NCBI RefSeq assembly: GCF_902167635.1
Contig: NZ_CABHMS010000004.1
Coordinates: 496,001 to 560,000, forward strand
Source: Chitinophaga vietnamensis
Lineage (GTDB): Bacteria; Bacteroidota; Bacteroidia; Chitinophagales; Chitinophagaceae
Length of the DNA: 64,000 nt
Direction: 5' to 3'
Shown piece by piece: positions 16,487 through 24,496 of this stretch (its first letter is position 1; every line of letters begins with the position of its first letter). Under the pieces are notes generated by a model. The model made no database searches, had not been told where the DNA came from, and was given only the letters and a program-made list of their open reading frames with translations. A program made the position numbers and the translations under genes.

Positions 16487-16918
16487 GTGATCGGCGCGTC
16501 ACAGATGGACCTCTACTGCGGCGCTTTGACGCTGCCAGCCCTTTTCGAAGAAACCATGCAGGCGCTACATCGCCTCGGTGCTACCAGCCAGGCTGCTTAT
16601 GAAAAGCTGCTGGTTGCCTCAGGCCATTACCTTGAAATCCATCTATCGGATGGTTCCCGCTGGGTGCTGCGGTATGCGGCCAACCGCGATCATTACATTC
16701 ATCTGCATCCGGGGCGCTATGCTGCGCATACTATCCGCGTGAAAGCCGCAGTGTTGAAAACGGCCATTGCCTGGAAGGTGTATCACCGCCATGACAGGTT
16801 TACCACTATTGATTTATCCAATATCAATCAATTAAGAAAAGAAATAGGGCTGCCGCCAGTAAAAACACTGGAGGAAAGCCGGCATTTAACCGGCATACTA
16901 TCATTGCTGGAAAATTGA
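16487..16918 (+). CDS. Hypothetical protein; true start lies upstream at a non-standard codon or is lost
   Basis: The first standard start in frame is GTG 16487 (143 residues; the first ATG is at 16505). The same frame is open upstream to the terminator at 16359 and reads as protein (VLFNPLKHHLGSIRQFVATC), so about 35-40 more residues probably belong to it, but no ATG, GTG or TTG lies in that part; an ATC at 16373 or a CTG would be needed. The product is soluble, with blocks YLEIHLSDGSRWVLRYAANRD and HIRVKAAVLKTAIAWKVYHRHD. It ends 2 nt from a converging gene. No family recognised. Confidence 0.6.
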   Translation: MIGASQMDLYCGALTLPALFEETMQALHRLGATSQAAYEKLLVASGHYLEIHLSDGSRWVLRYAANRDHYIHLHPGRYAAHTIRVKAAVLKTAIAWKVYHRHDRFTTIDLSNINQLRKEIGLPPVKTLEESRHLTGILSLLEN

Positions 16919-16920
16919 GA

Positions 16921-17376
16921 TCAGAAGAAGTTAAGCGCCTGCTTTGTTTCACATTTGATCGGGAAGGGAAGATAAACGCCGCCTTTACCCACTTTACAGT
17001 TGCCGGTAGCTTTGATGGTTACTTCTTTCTTGGAGAAAGCGCTCCAGGCGTTCTGTAATACATTGCCCATATTCACCTCCAGTTTTACCGGAAAATAAAA
17101 AGTGTCCCTGGCCGGGATGTAGATCATCGTATCCTGGATGGAATGGCCAACCGGGGTATCGTCAAAGAAAAGGTCAAAGTTGGCGTCCTTTAATTGCAGC
17201 TTAAAATTATTGGGATTATAATATGCCAAGGTCATCCGTACGATACTTTTGGACATTCCCAGTTCGCTCATGGTCATGCCAGCTACTCTCACAAATTGGA
17301 GATCCTTCATTTTTTCACAGGAACTCGCCATTCCCCAAATCACAAAAACAACTAATATAAGACGGATGAATTTCAT
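16921..17376 (-). CDS. LEA type 2 / WHy-domain lipoprotein
   Basis: 151 residues. The N-terminal signal ends with a lipobox-like MASSC with Cys at residue 20. The body has the LEA14-like (WHy) pattern: MTLAYYNPNNFKLQLKDANFDLFFDDTPVGH, including the conserved Asn-Pro in YYNPNNF, then IPARDTFYFPVKLEV and the C-terminal IKATGNCKVGKGG. These single-domain beta-sandwich proteins are linked to stress and desiccation in many organisms. It is probably on the periplasmic side of a membrane. Single gene, converging with the preceding hypothetical gene. Confidence 0.8.
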   Translation of the reverse strand: MKFIRLILVVFVIWGMASSCEKMKDLQFVRVAGMTMSELGMSKSIVRMTLAYYNPNNFKLQLKDANFDLFFDDTPVGHSIQDTMIYIPARDTFYFPVKLEVNMGNVLQNAWSAFSKKEVTIKATGNCKVGKGGVYLPFPIKCETKQALNFF

Positions 17377-17793
17377 GGTAAAATCAGCGGTTGAATTTTT
17401 TTCAAACCTACGGTAAAGGTTTTATTTCTCAAAAAAGGGTGCTTGAATTAGGAAAGATTTAACGGCGCAATTTCCCCCGAAAGGGGAGAGCCTGGTTTTT
17501 AAATAATGTAATTAACAAATATGAAAAAATACATTTTTTAAGTATTTCTGTTATCTTTGCATTTCCTCATCAGGCCGCTAAAAATCTCTTCAAAGCCACT
17601 AATATCTTTAGTATTTTTGCATCTACCTGGAATTTTACTTCAAACTTGAAAAAACTAATTTCATTAGCATTTTTAAAAGTTTTCTATGAATTGTTATCCA
17701 GTTACTTAAAGTTAATTGTTAAGTGGTAAATTATAAATAGTTCACCTGGTGAATGAATAGATTTTCAGGTCTGCAATTTTAAATGTTGACATT
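17377..17793. other. Long AT-rich region before the WbqC-like gene
   Basis: 417 nt with no credible open frame. It contains two perfect plus-strand TAnnTTTG elements, at 17552-17559 (TATCTTTG) and 17612-17619 (TATTTTTG). Neither has a TTG at the usual distance. If used, they give long leaders of about 230 and 170 nt. I see no terminator or compact RNA fold. Confidence 0.4.
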
Positions 17794-18423
17794 ATGACAG
17801 AGCATGCAAAAAATAGTGTATTGTTGATTGAATTACAATATTTTCCGCCCATTAATTTTTATAAAACTTTAATTGAACACGACATATTGCAGATTGAGAG
17901 ATATGAACACTACCAAAAGGTGAGTTACAGGAACCGTTGTTACCTCGCCGGTCCAAACGGGCGAATGATTTTAAGCGTGCCGCTTACCAAAGGAAAGAAT
18001 CAGCGGACAGTTATGAAAGATGTCAGGATCAGCAATGAGGAGAAATGGCAGGCGCTGCATTGGAAAACGCTCGTGTCTGCTTACAGGCGCTCTCCCTGGT
18101 TCGAATATTATGAGGCCGAGCTCGAAATGCTGTTCGAAAAAAAGTTCGATTTTTTACTCGACTGGAACCTCTCCTGTTTCGAATGGGTTAGCAACAAACT
18201 CAACCTTCTGCCAGAAATTACGTTTACCAATAGTTATGAGAAAGAAGTGAACGGTGTTACTGATGCCCGTGGTACCATTTTGCCAGGCGAAACAGATGAG
18301 TCCGGTATTGCCTATACGCAAGTGTTCCAGGACCGCACCGGCTTCATTCCCGGGCTAAGTATCCTGGACCTGCTTTTCTGCGAAGGAAAACAAGCGCTGG
18401 AAGTAATCCGTTCGTCCAAATAA
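17794..18423 (+). CDS. WbqC family protein
   Basis: 209 residues. WbqC-like signatures are the N-terminal VLLIELQYFPPINFY, the pair SYRNRCYLAGPNG and LSVPLTKGK, KDVRISNEEKWQALHWKTLVSAYRRSPWFEYYEAEL, and the late CFEWV. WbqC proteins occur in O-antigen and glycan loci, but in Bacteroidota many copies are unlinked, as here. The biochemical role is uncertain. It has an unusually long AT-rich upstream region and is followed after 257 nt by the arginine decarboxylase gene. Confidence 0.85.
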   Translation: MTEHAKNSVLLIELQYFPPINFYKTLIEHDILQIERYEHYQKVSYRNRCYLAGPNGRMILSVPLTKGKNQRTVMKDVRISNEEKWQALHWKTLVSAYRRSPWFEYYEAELEMLFEKKFDFLLDWNLSCFEWVSNKLNLLPEITFTNSYEKEVNGVTDARGTILPGETDESGIAYTQVFQDRTGFIPGLSILDLLFCEGKQALEVIRSSK

Positions 18424-18680
18424 AATATTAAATAAAATTATATAATAAGCTCATTTGTAATAGTTTGTATATTTGCGCCGGTAATCGTTCATTTTTATTC
18501 GTACCCTCGGTAAAAAAATTACTGCAGCAATCAACAAAATATTTAGATTTGCAACCAATTTTGCTGGGTTTCGAACTGACGTAGGTGTGTAAACCAGGAG
18601 TTTTCCAGCGAGGGGAAAGGAACATTTATCCTGAAGTTTAAATTTTATTGCTAATTCCTAAAATTCATTCTCAGCATTAA

Positions 18681-20081
18681 ATGAATAGCACCTACACAGA
18701 CCTCGTTAACCAGACCTTTGAATTTCCCCAGGAGGGCTTTGATGTTAAAGACAACTACCTGCAATTCAATGGTTTGGATATTAAGGCGTTGATTGACAAG
18801 TACGGAACACCCTTTAAGTTGACTTACCTGCCTAAAATAGGCATGCAGATCAACAAGGCGAAAAAGATGTTCCAGGATGCCATTAAGAAGAACAGGTACG
18901 ACGGGAATTATTATTATTGCTACTGCACCAAGAGCTCACACTTCTCCTTTATCATGGAGGAAACGCTCAAGCACGGCATCCACATCGAAACTTCGTTCGC
19001 TTATGACATCGACATTATCAACAAGCTGTATGAGCGTAAGAAGATCAACAAAGAAACCTTTGTGATCTGTAACGGGTACAAAACTAAAGCCTACACCAGA
19101 GCGATCTCGAAGCTCATCAACAGTGGCTTTAAAAATGTAATCCCCGTTCTGGATAATAAAGAAGAGCTGGAAGATTATCAGAAGAATATCCGTTCGAAAG
19201 ATAAGGTGAAACTCGGCCTCCGCATTGCGGCTGAAGAAGAACCTACCTTTGATTTCTATACCTCCAGGCTGGGTATACGCTCCAGGGACATCCTTGAGTT
19301 TTATGTGGACAAGCTGAAAGGTAATGAGAAGTTCGAGCTGAAAATGCTGCACTTCTTTATGAATAAGGGTATCAAAGATGATATCTACTACTGGAGCCAG
19401 TTTAACCGGGTGCTCAACCTCTATTGCCAACTGAAAAAGATCTGTCCGGAACTGGATAGTATCAACATCGGCGGCGGTTTCCCGATTAAGCACTCCCTCG
19501 GTTTTGATTACGATTACAATTACATCGTAAATGAGATCGTGGCGAATATCAAAAGTATGTGTAAGAAGAACAAGGTACCTGTACCAGACATCTACACAGA
19601 ATTTGGTTCCTTTACCGTGGGTGAGAGCGGCGCAGTAATTTACAGCGTAGTGGGTGAGAAGATGCAGAACGACCGTGAGATCTGGTATATGATCGATAGC
19701 TCGTTCATCACTACACTGCCGGATACCTGGGGGATAGGTGAGAAGTTCCTCATGTTGCCGATCAACAAGTGGGACCAGGAGTATCAGGAAGTACATCTTG
19801 GAGGCCTCACCTGCGATGGTTACGACTTTTATACATCTGAGGAGCATATAAATGCCGTGTTCCTGCCCAAACAAGGCAATAGTAGCGAGCCTTTGTATAT
19901 TGGATTTTTCCATACCGGCGCCTATCAGGATCAATTGAGCGGCTATGGAGGTATCAAGCACTGTCTGATCCCCTCGCCGAAACATGTGATCGTAGGACAG
20001 GACAAGAATGGTCAGTTGAAAGACTGGCTGTATGCAAAAGAACAAACTGCTCAAAGCATGTTAAAGATATTGGGTTATTAA
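18681..20081 (+). CDS. Biosynthetic-type arginine decarboxylase (fold III PLP enzyme)
   Basis: 466 residues, shorter than E. coli SpeA (about 650) and typical of the Bacteroidota decarboxylase group. The PLP lysine is Lys84 in CYCTKSSH, the glycine-rich phosphate loop is INIGGGFP, and TEFGSFTVGESGA and CDGYDFY (the catalytic Cys-Asp) come later. It would form agmatine from arginine for polyamine synthesis; a related diamino-acid substrate cannot be excluded. A perfect TAnnTTTG lies at 18468-18475, about 205 nt before the ATG. A strong terminator follows the gene. Confidence 0.87.
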   Translation: MNSTYTDLVNQTFEFPQEGFDVKDNYLQFNGLDIKALIDKYGTPFKLTYLPKIGMQINKAKKMFQDAIKKNRYDGNYYYCYCTKSSHFSFIMEETLKHGIHIETSFAYDIDIINKLYERKKINKETFVICNGYKTKAYTRAISKLINSGFKNVIPVLDNKEELEDYQKNIRSKDKVKLGLRIAAEEEPTFDFYTSRLGIRSRDILEFYVDKLKGNEKFELKMLHFFMNKGIKDDIYYWSQFNRVLNLYCQLKKICPELDSINIGGGFPIKHSLGFDYDYNYIVNEIVANIKSMCKKNKVPVPDIYTEFGSFTVGESGAVIYSVVGEKMQNDREIWYMIDSSFITTLPDTWGIGEKFLMLPINKWDQEYQEVHLGGLTCDGYDFYTSEEHINAVFLPKQGNSSEPLYIGFFHTGAYQDQLSGYGGIKHCLIPSPKHVIVGQDKNGQLKDWLYAKEQTAQSMLKILGY

Positions 20082-20106
20082 AAAAATGGGTTAGTAATCC
20101 TACTGA

Positions 20107-20140
20107 AAGCCCCCCGATTTTTCGGGGGGCTTATTTTTTA
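20107..20140 (+). terminator. Terminator of the arginine decarboxylase gene
   Basis: A 10-bp perfect stem (20107-20116 with 20123-20132) with six consecutive C-G pairs, a 6-nt loop and TTATTTTTT after it. Confidence 0.9.
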
Positions 20141-20177
20141 TCTGTATTTTTTATGATATAGTGAGAAATAGCTATAA

Positions 20178-20271
20178 ATAAAAAAGGCCTTCATTTTACT
20201 GAAAGGCCCTGTCATGGCATAGGTTATATGATATTCATCAGCATAAGGACAATAGGATCGATGAATTTGAT
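20178..20271 (-). ncRNA. Candidate small RNA (about 95 nt)
   Basis: On the minus strand a perfect TATCTTTG element (20283-20276) is followed by about 70 nt and a terminator-like hairpin (20208-20186, stem GGCCTT/AAGGCC) with seven T. Between them ATTCATC (20266-20260) can pair with GATGAAT (20239-20233), a 7-bp stem with a 20-nt loop. The only frame inside is a 6-codon ATG ORF (20244-20224). No -33 TTG is seen. The terminator serves no known gene, since the next minus-strand gene ends 270 nt away. Function unknown; existence is an inference. Confidence 0.4.
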
Positions 20272-20477
20272 AGTGCAAAGATAGAGCACTCCCACAAGGC
20301 GGATAAGCCCTAAAAGTTGTAATTTTTATTACCTTTTTGTGAACTGGAAATATTACCTCTTATGCCAGAGATGGCAGCAGATGCCCAACTGTATTGATGG
20401 TATTATTTACTTGTTTCCCGGGCTGTGTAAAAACAGGGGATGAAAAAAGAAAATATGTCACACAGACGTAGTATTTA

Positions 20478-21311
20478 TCAATCTTCCTGTGCCTCATTTA
20501 AAAAGTCGATCGCCGATCCGCACTGTTTTTCTATCTCTGTAAAACAGGCCTCCAGCAATTCCAGCTCCCCGTTTACGAAAGCAGCTTTACCGGAACGTGA
20601 AAATCCTTTTACTAGCAGGAACTGTTTAGTGAGGTTTTGATTGATGAGAGAAAGATGTTGCTGTTGCTTTTCCTTCGTCCGTCTCTTTTCCATCGAGATG
20701 ATATTGCGGTAGTATTGGCCCAGCGCGCGTATGACAAACAGGATGTAAATGGCCACCACCAAGGGATTGGACAGGTATTGGAAAGCGTTGGAATATCCGG
20801 GGGATACGTATACGGGAATGGCGTTCAGCTTGATATAGGCCACCATGGCGAGGTACGAACAAAGGATCAGGCTCCAGGCGAGCGCTGTGGCCAGGTTAAC
20901 AGTGATGTAGCAAAGCAATATGCTCACCATCCAGATGATGGCATATTTAGGCGAAACATCCTGGTTATTAAAATAGGAGGAGAGGATAGGCATTGCCAGT
21001 GTAGTCAAGGAGGTTAGCGAACCAACGATAGAAATGCTGACACCTTTTTTCAATAAAAAAAGACAGATGCCGGTCATGCCATATACAAAAGGAATGATAA
21101 TAAGATTCACTTCGTTTTGTGTAAGCATGGCGAGGAAGAGCACTGGTAAGAGTGCACTGCAATAAAAAAAGATATAGTCGAAGATCAGTTTGATCTTGGC
21201 CTGCTCATACGTGTCCTGTGTGTGTTGCAATACGTTTCCGATTACAGCGCTTTCTGCGCTGAGATAAGTATTTCTGATGAATAGCCAGGCACCCCTGAAC
21301 ATCTTTGCCAT
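20478..21311 (-). CDS. Membrane protein resembling a histidine-kinase input module, no kinase domain
   Basis: 277 residues with six or seven hydrophobic helices between about 45 and 200, then a charged coiled coil (MEKRRTKEKQQQHLSLINQ) and a short helical tail ending FLNEAQED. This layout matches the membrane input part of 7TM-type sensor kinases, but neither a phospho-accepting His motif nor an ATPase domain follows; the stop comes first. It may be a partner sensor that works through another protein, or a truncated kinase. Downstream (20209-20477) there is no kinase fragment in any frame that I can see. Unknown function. Confidence 0.7.
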   Translation of the reverse strand: MAKMFRGAWLFIRNTYLSAESAVIGNVLQHTQDTYEQAKIKLIFDYIFFYCSALLPVLFLAMLTQNEVNLIIIPFVYGMTGICLFLLKKGVSISIVGSLTSLTTLAMPILSSYFNNQDVSPKYAIIWMVSILLCYITVNLATALAWSLILCSYLAMVAYIKLNAIPVYVSPGYSNAFQYLSNPLVVAIYILFVIRALGQYYRNIISMEKRRTKEKQQQHLSLINQNLTKQFLLVKGFSRSGKAAFVNGELELLEACFTEIEKQCGSAIDFLNEAQED

Positions 21312-21400
21312 TACTGCGTGCTTAGAAACAGCAAATTATTGCATAAATCGGCAACGGAGGATTAAACGTTTGTGTGAATTATACACGATCAATGTTAAAC

Positions 21401-21433
21401 AAAAAAGAAAGGGAACACCTGAAAGGCGTTCCC
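21401..21433 (-). terminator. Terminator of the hsp20 gene
   Basis: A 10-bp stem (21411-21420 with 21424-21433, one G-U) with a 3-nt loop. On the minus strand it is followed by TTTCTTTTTT. Confidence 0.85.
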
Positions 21434-21487
21434 TCTTCAACCCCCATGTTACGGGTCATTTCCGGGTGGAGATGACCTTCGTATCCC

Positions 21488-21940
21488 TTATTCCACTACT
21501 ATTTCCTTGGGTGCATCCTGTTTGTTTTCCTTTTTGGGAAGGGTTACTTTCAGGATACCGTTGTCATATTTTGCGCTGGTTTTACTACCATCAACGTTTT
21601 CGCTGATAGAGAAAGAGCGTTTGAAAGATTTGAAAGTAAATTCACGACGTACCTGTTTGTCGTTTTCATCTTTCGTTTCAGTTTTTCTTTCGGCGCTGAT
21701 GGTAATGGCTTTCTCATCTGCGCTGATCTTGAAATCTTCTTTGCTGAAGCCCGGGGCTACCACATCCAGCAGAAATGCATCTTTGGTTTCTACGATGTTT
21801 ACCGGCGGGTGAGTACTGAAGAAATCGTTGGTCAGGAAATCATCTTTAATGATCCTGCTCCATCCACCATTAAAGATGTCGTCAACGATGCCATTGAAGG
21901 TTCTTGGGTGCGCGTTGTTGTGAAATTTTACGAGTGTCAT
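21488..21940 (-). CDS. Hsp20/alpha-crystallin small heat-shock protein
   Basis: 150 residues. The alpha-crystallin domain runs from PPVNIVETKDAFLLDVVAPGF to about residue 135, with the conserved strand DGILKVTLPK (here NGILKVTLPKKE) near its end. A Lys-rich C-terminal tail and the terminal IVVE follow. It acts as an ATP-independent holdase that keeps unfolded proteins soluble. Single gene with its own terminator. I found no CIRCE-type repeat in the 236-nt upstream gap. Confidence 0.93.
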   Translation of the reverse strand: MTLVKFHNNAHPRTFNGIVDDIFNGGWSRIIKDDFLTNDFFSTHPPVNIVETKDAFLLDVVAPGFSKEDFKISADEKAITISAERKTETKDENDKQVRREFTFKSFKRSFSISENVDGSKTSAKYDNGILKVTLPKKENKQDAPKEIVVE

Positions 21941-22136
21941 AGTTTATAGTTTTTTTGTGTTAAATCATTTTTTTGTTCAACACTCCTTGCAGATCAAATG
22001 GGATACCATGCCAGAAAAACTGCTATTTTGTTAGTAAAAACATTACAGATTGTGACATTTTGTCTTTATGATTGTTTGAATTGTGTCAAAAAGTCGTCTT
22101 GCTCATCCATTTTTTTACTTTTTGCTTCCTTATATT

Positions 22137-22144
22137 TAACTTTG
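22137..22144 (+). promoter_or_regulatory. TAnnTTTG element of the bacilliredoxin gene
   Basis: TAACTTTG, a full -7 match, 32 nt before ATG 22177. It implies a leader of about 28 nt. No clear -33 TTG. Confidence 0.4.
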
Positions 22145-22176
22145 TCGAAACTTCAACTAAAAAAAACTATAATTAT

Positions 22177-22590
22177 ATGTATCCAGCGGAATTAGTAATG
22201 CCCATGAAGGCAGAATTGACGGATAATGGATTTGAAGAATTACTGACGGTAGAATCAGTGGATGATACATTGAAAAAAGAAGGTACAACCCTGGTGGTGA
22301 TCAACTCTGTATGCGGCTGCTCAGCAGGCACTGCCCGTCCGGGCGTACTGATGGCGGTAGCGCACAGCGAAAAGAAACCAGACAGGCTCACAACCAGCTT
22401 CGCCGGTTTCGATGGCGCTGCCGTGCAGCAGATCCGTACCCACTTGTTGCCTTATCCTCCATCTTCTCCTTCTATAGCATTGTTTAAAGATGGCCAGTTA
22501 GTGCATTTCATTGAACGTCATATGATCGAAGGCCGTTCAGCCCAGATGATTGCTGCTAACCTCGCAGACGCTTTTGAACAATATTGCTAA
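22177..22590 (+). CDS. BrxA/BrxB-type bacilliredoxin (YphP/YqiW family)
   Basis: 137 residues. The active site is Cys46-Gly-Cys48 in NSVCGCSAGTARPG, the exact CGC motif of the YphP/YqiW family. MYPAELVMPMKAELTDNGFEEL at the N-terminus and SPSIALFKDGQLVHFIERHMIEGR in the second half also match. In bacilli these proteins remove bacillithiol from mixed disulfides; in Bacteroidota the low-molecular-weight thiol partner is likely bacillithiol too, by inference. The frame is open upstream, but ATG 22177 gives the family N-terminus and follows the -7 element at 22137-22144. It precedes lgt by 128 nt. Confidence 0.92.
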   Translation: MYPAELVMPMKAELTDNGFEELLTVESVDDTLKKEGTTLVVINSVCGCSAGTARPGVLMAVAHSEKKPDRLTTSFAGFDGAAVQQIRTHLLPYPPSSPSIALFKDGQLVHFIERHMIEGRSAQMIAANLADAFEQYC

Positions 22591-22718
22591 AACTTTAAAA
22601 CTCTAAATTTGAATTTCTAAATTCAAATTTGCTACGTACTTTGGTGGTTTGATTTTCCTTGTGATTAATTCGGCTTTGTTCATAGGAAAACTCAGATCAC
22701 CAAATTTTTTTTAAGGCT

Positions 22719-24017
22719 ATGTATCCTAATTTATATTACGCGTTTAAGGACCTGTTTGGCTTAGAAATCCCTGTACTCAAGATATTTCAGACATTTGGCT
22801 TTTTTGTAGCAGTTGCATTCCTGGCAGCTGCATATGTGTTGACCAACGAACTAAAACGCCGTGAAAAATTAGGATGGTTACAAGGCGTGCCTGAAAAAGT
22901 GATCATCGGACAAGGCGCTTCACAGAGCGAGATCATCGCCAACGCCCTGTTGGGTTTCCTTTTAGGTTTCAAAATACTCGGACTGTTCTTCCAATGGAGC
23001 ACTGCCTCGCAGGATCTGCAAGGGTATATCATGTCTACCCAGGGCAGCTTGCTTGCAGGCGTGATCCTGGGCGTTGCAATGGGATGGTATAAATACAATT
23101 CAAAGAAGAAAACAGCGAAAGCCAAGCCTGAAGAGAAGATCATACAGGTAATGCCACACCAGCGCGTGCCTGATTTCACCGTGATGGCCGCAGTGGCTGG
23201 TCTTATCGGCGCCAAGATATTCCATAACCTGGAGAACTGGAACGACTTTGTACAAGACCCGATCGGTTCGCTGATTTCCTTCAGTGGCCTCACTTTCTAC
23301 GGAGGCCTCATTGTAGCGTCGATCGTTATTATTAATTACGCCCGCAAGAAAAAGATCAATATCAAACACCTGGTGGATAGCGCCGCACCCGCGTTGATGC
23401 TGGCTTACGGCATCGGCAGGATGGGATGCCACTTTGCAGGGGATGGCGACTGGGGTATCTACAACAGTGCGTATGCATCCGACAGCACCGGTAAAGTGGT
23501 GAAAGTAGCCCCGGCAGCTTTCAATAGCGTTGTACAGAAAAATGCTAATTTCTTCCTGCAACAATATCCGAGCGTGGACCATATACCGCATGCCGCCTTT
23601 GAAAAGCCGGCTGCACTGGGCTTTCTGCCCGATTGGTTTTTTGCATATGGTTATCCGCACAATGTAGTGAAAGAAGGAGTGCAGATGACGGGCTGTGATG
23701 GCCAATATTGTAAAGTGTTGCCTGTGGCCGTATATCCGACACCGTTATATGAGATCATTGCCTGCATTGGCCTCTTCCTGGTGCTTTGGGCGATCCGCAA
23801 AAAAATAACCGTACCTGGAGTGATCTTCGGCATCTACCTTATATTAAATGGCCTGGAACGATTCTTTATTGAGAAAATAAGAGTAAACACCAAATACGAT
23901 ATCTTCGGTTTCCATCCCACGCAGGCGGAGATCATTTCCGCACTGATGGTGATCGGCGGATTCGTATTCATCTGGTATTGCCGCAAAAACAATACAACCG
24001 CAACGGCTGTCTCCTGA
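22719..24017 (+). CDS. lgt: Prolipoprotein diacylglyceryl transferase
   Basis: 432 residues with seven or more membrane segments. The Lgt signature is AYGIGRMGCHFAGDGDWG, with the essential Gly-Arg, and a second conserved site GLERFFIEKIRVN lies near the C-terminus. It is longer than E. coli Lgt (about 290) because of a periplasmic insert between about 265 and 330, seen in other Bacteroidota. It transfers diacylglycerol from phosphatidylglycerol to the lipobox Cys of prolipoproteins, so it would process the lipoproteins in this window (7580, 16921, 42512). The next gene starts 6 nt after the stop. Confidence 0.93.
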   Translation: MYPNLYYAFKDLFGLEIPVLKIFQTFGFFVAVAFLAAAYVLTNELKRREKLGWLQGVPEKVIIGQGASQSEIIANALLGFLLGFKILGLFFQWSTASQDLQGYIMSTQGSLLAGVILGVAMGWYKYNSKKKTAKAKPEEKIIQVMPHQRVPDFTVMAAVAGLIGAKIFHNLENWNDFVQDPIGSLISFSGLTFYGGLIVASIVIINYARKKKINIKHLVDSAAPALMLAYGIGRMGCHFAGDGDWGIYNSAYASDSTGKVVKVAPAAFNSVVQKNANFFLQQYPSVDHIPHAAFEKPAALGFLPDWFFAYGYPHNVVKEGVQMTGCDGQYCKVLPVAVYPTPLYEIIACIGLFLVLWAIRKKITVPGVIFGIYLILNGLERFFIEKIRVNTKYDIFGFHPTQAEIISALMVIGGFVFIWYCRKNNTTATAVS

Positions 24018-24023
24018 TTTTAT

Positions 24024-24449
24024 ATGCAACGTCACACTACTTTAGTGCCTTTATCGCATGAGCATAAGCGCCTGCTTTTTGTATGCCGGTATCTGAAAAA
24101 GGATGCTGCCCCATATGAAGGGTTTCCCCTTGAAACACAGGCCAGGTTTGAATATATCGTGAAAGTGTTCCAGGAACTGATGGTGCCGCATATCCAGAAG
24201 GAAGAGTACCTGTTCGAAAAATGCAAAGGCCATCATGCCGGCATCGATACCATGATACAGGAACTGGAAGCAGAGCACCGCCAGATATCCCGGATGTACA
24301 GCGCACTCACAGAAAGCGTGGACCTGGACGATGCCATGGACCTGCTGGCCAATAGCCTGGAAGCGCATATCCGCAAGGAGGAGCGTGTGTTCTTTGAACT
24401 CATTCAACAGGAATTACCAACATTGCTCAACAATATTAAGCTGGAATAA
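24024..24449 (+). CDS. Hemerythrin-domain (HHE) protein
   Basis: 141 residues forming a four-helix bundle with the spaced iron-ligand pattern: His10-His14 region (LSHEHKRLLFVCRYL), HIQKEEYLF, EAEHRQISRMYSAL, and HIRKEERVFFELIQQ. The HxxxE pairs fit a di-iron site. Hemerythrin-like proteins bind oxygen, nitric oxide or iron in the cytoplasm; the role here is unknown. It is 6 nt after lgt, so it is probably translated from the same mRNA. Confidence 0.88.
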   Translation: MQRHTTLVPLSHEHKRLLFVCRYLKKDAAPYEGFPLETQARFEYIVKVFQELMVPHIQKEEYLFEKCKGHHAGIDTMIQELEAEHRQISRMYSALTESVDLDDAMDLLANSLEAHIRKEERVFFELIQQELPTLLNNIKLE

Positions 24450-24496
24450 TCCACTCTTTTTCATATCTTGTCTGAACATCACATTTCGGACGAACA

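Noticed and set aside
18936-20054. 372-aa minus-strand frame opposite the arginine decarboxylase
   Set aside because: Antisense shadow of a well-supported gene, with no family features.
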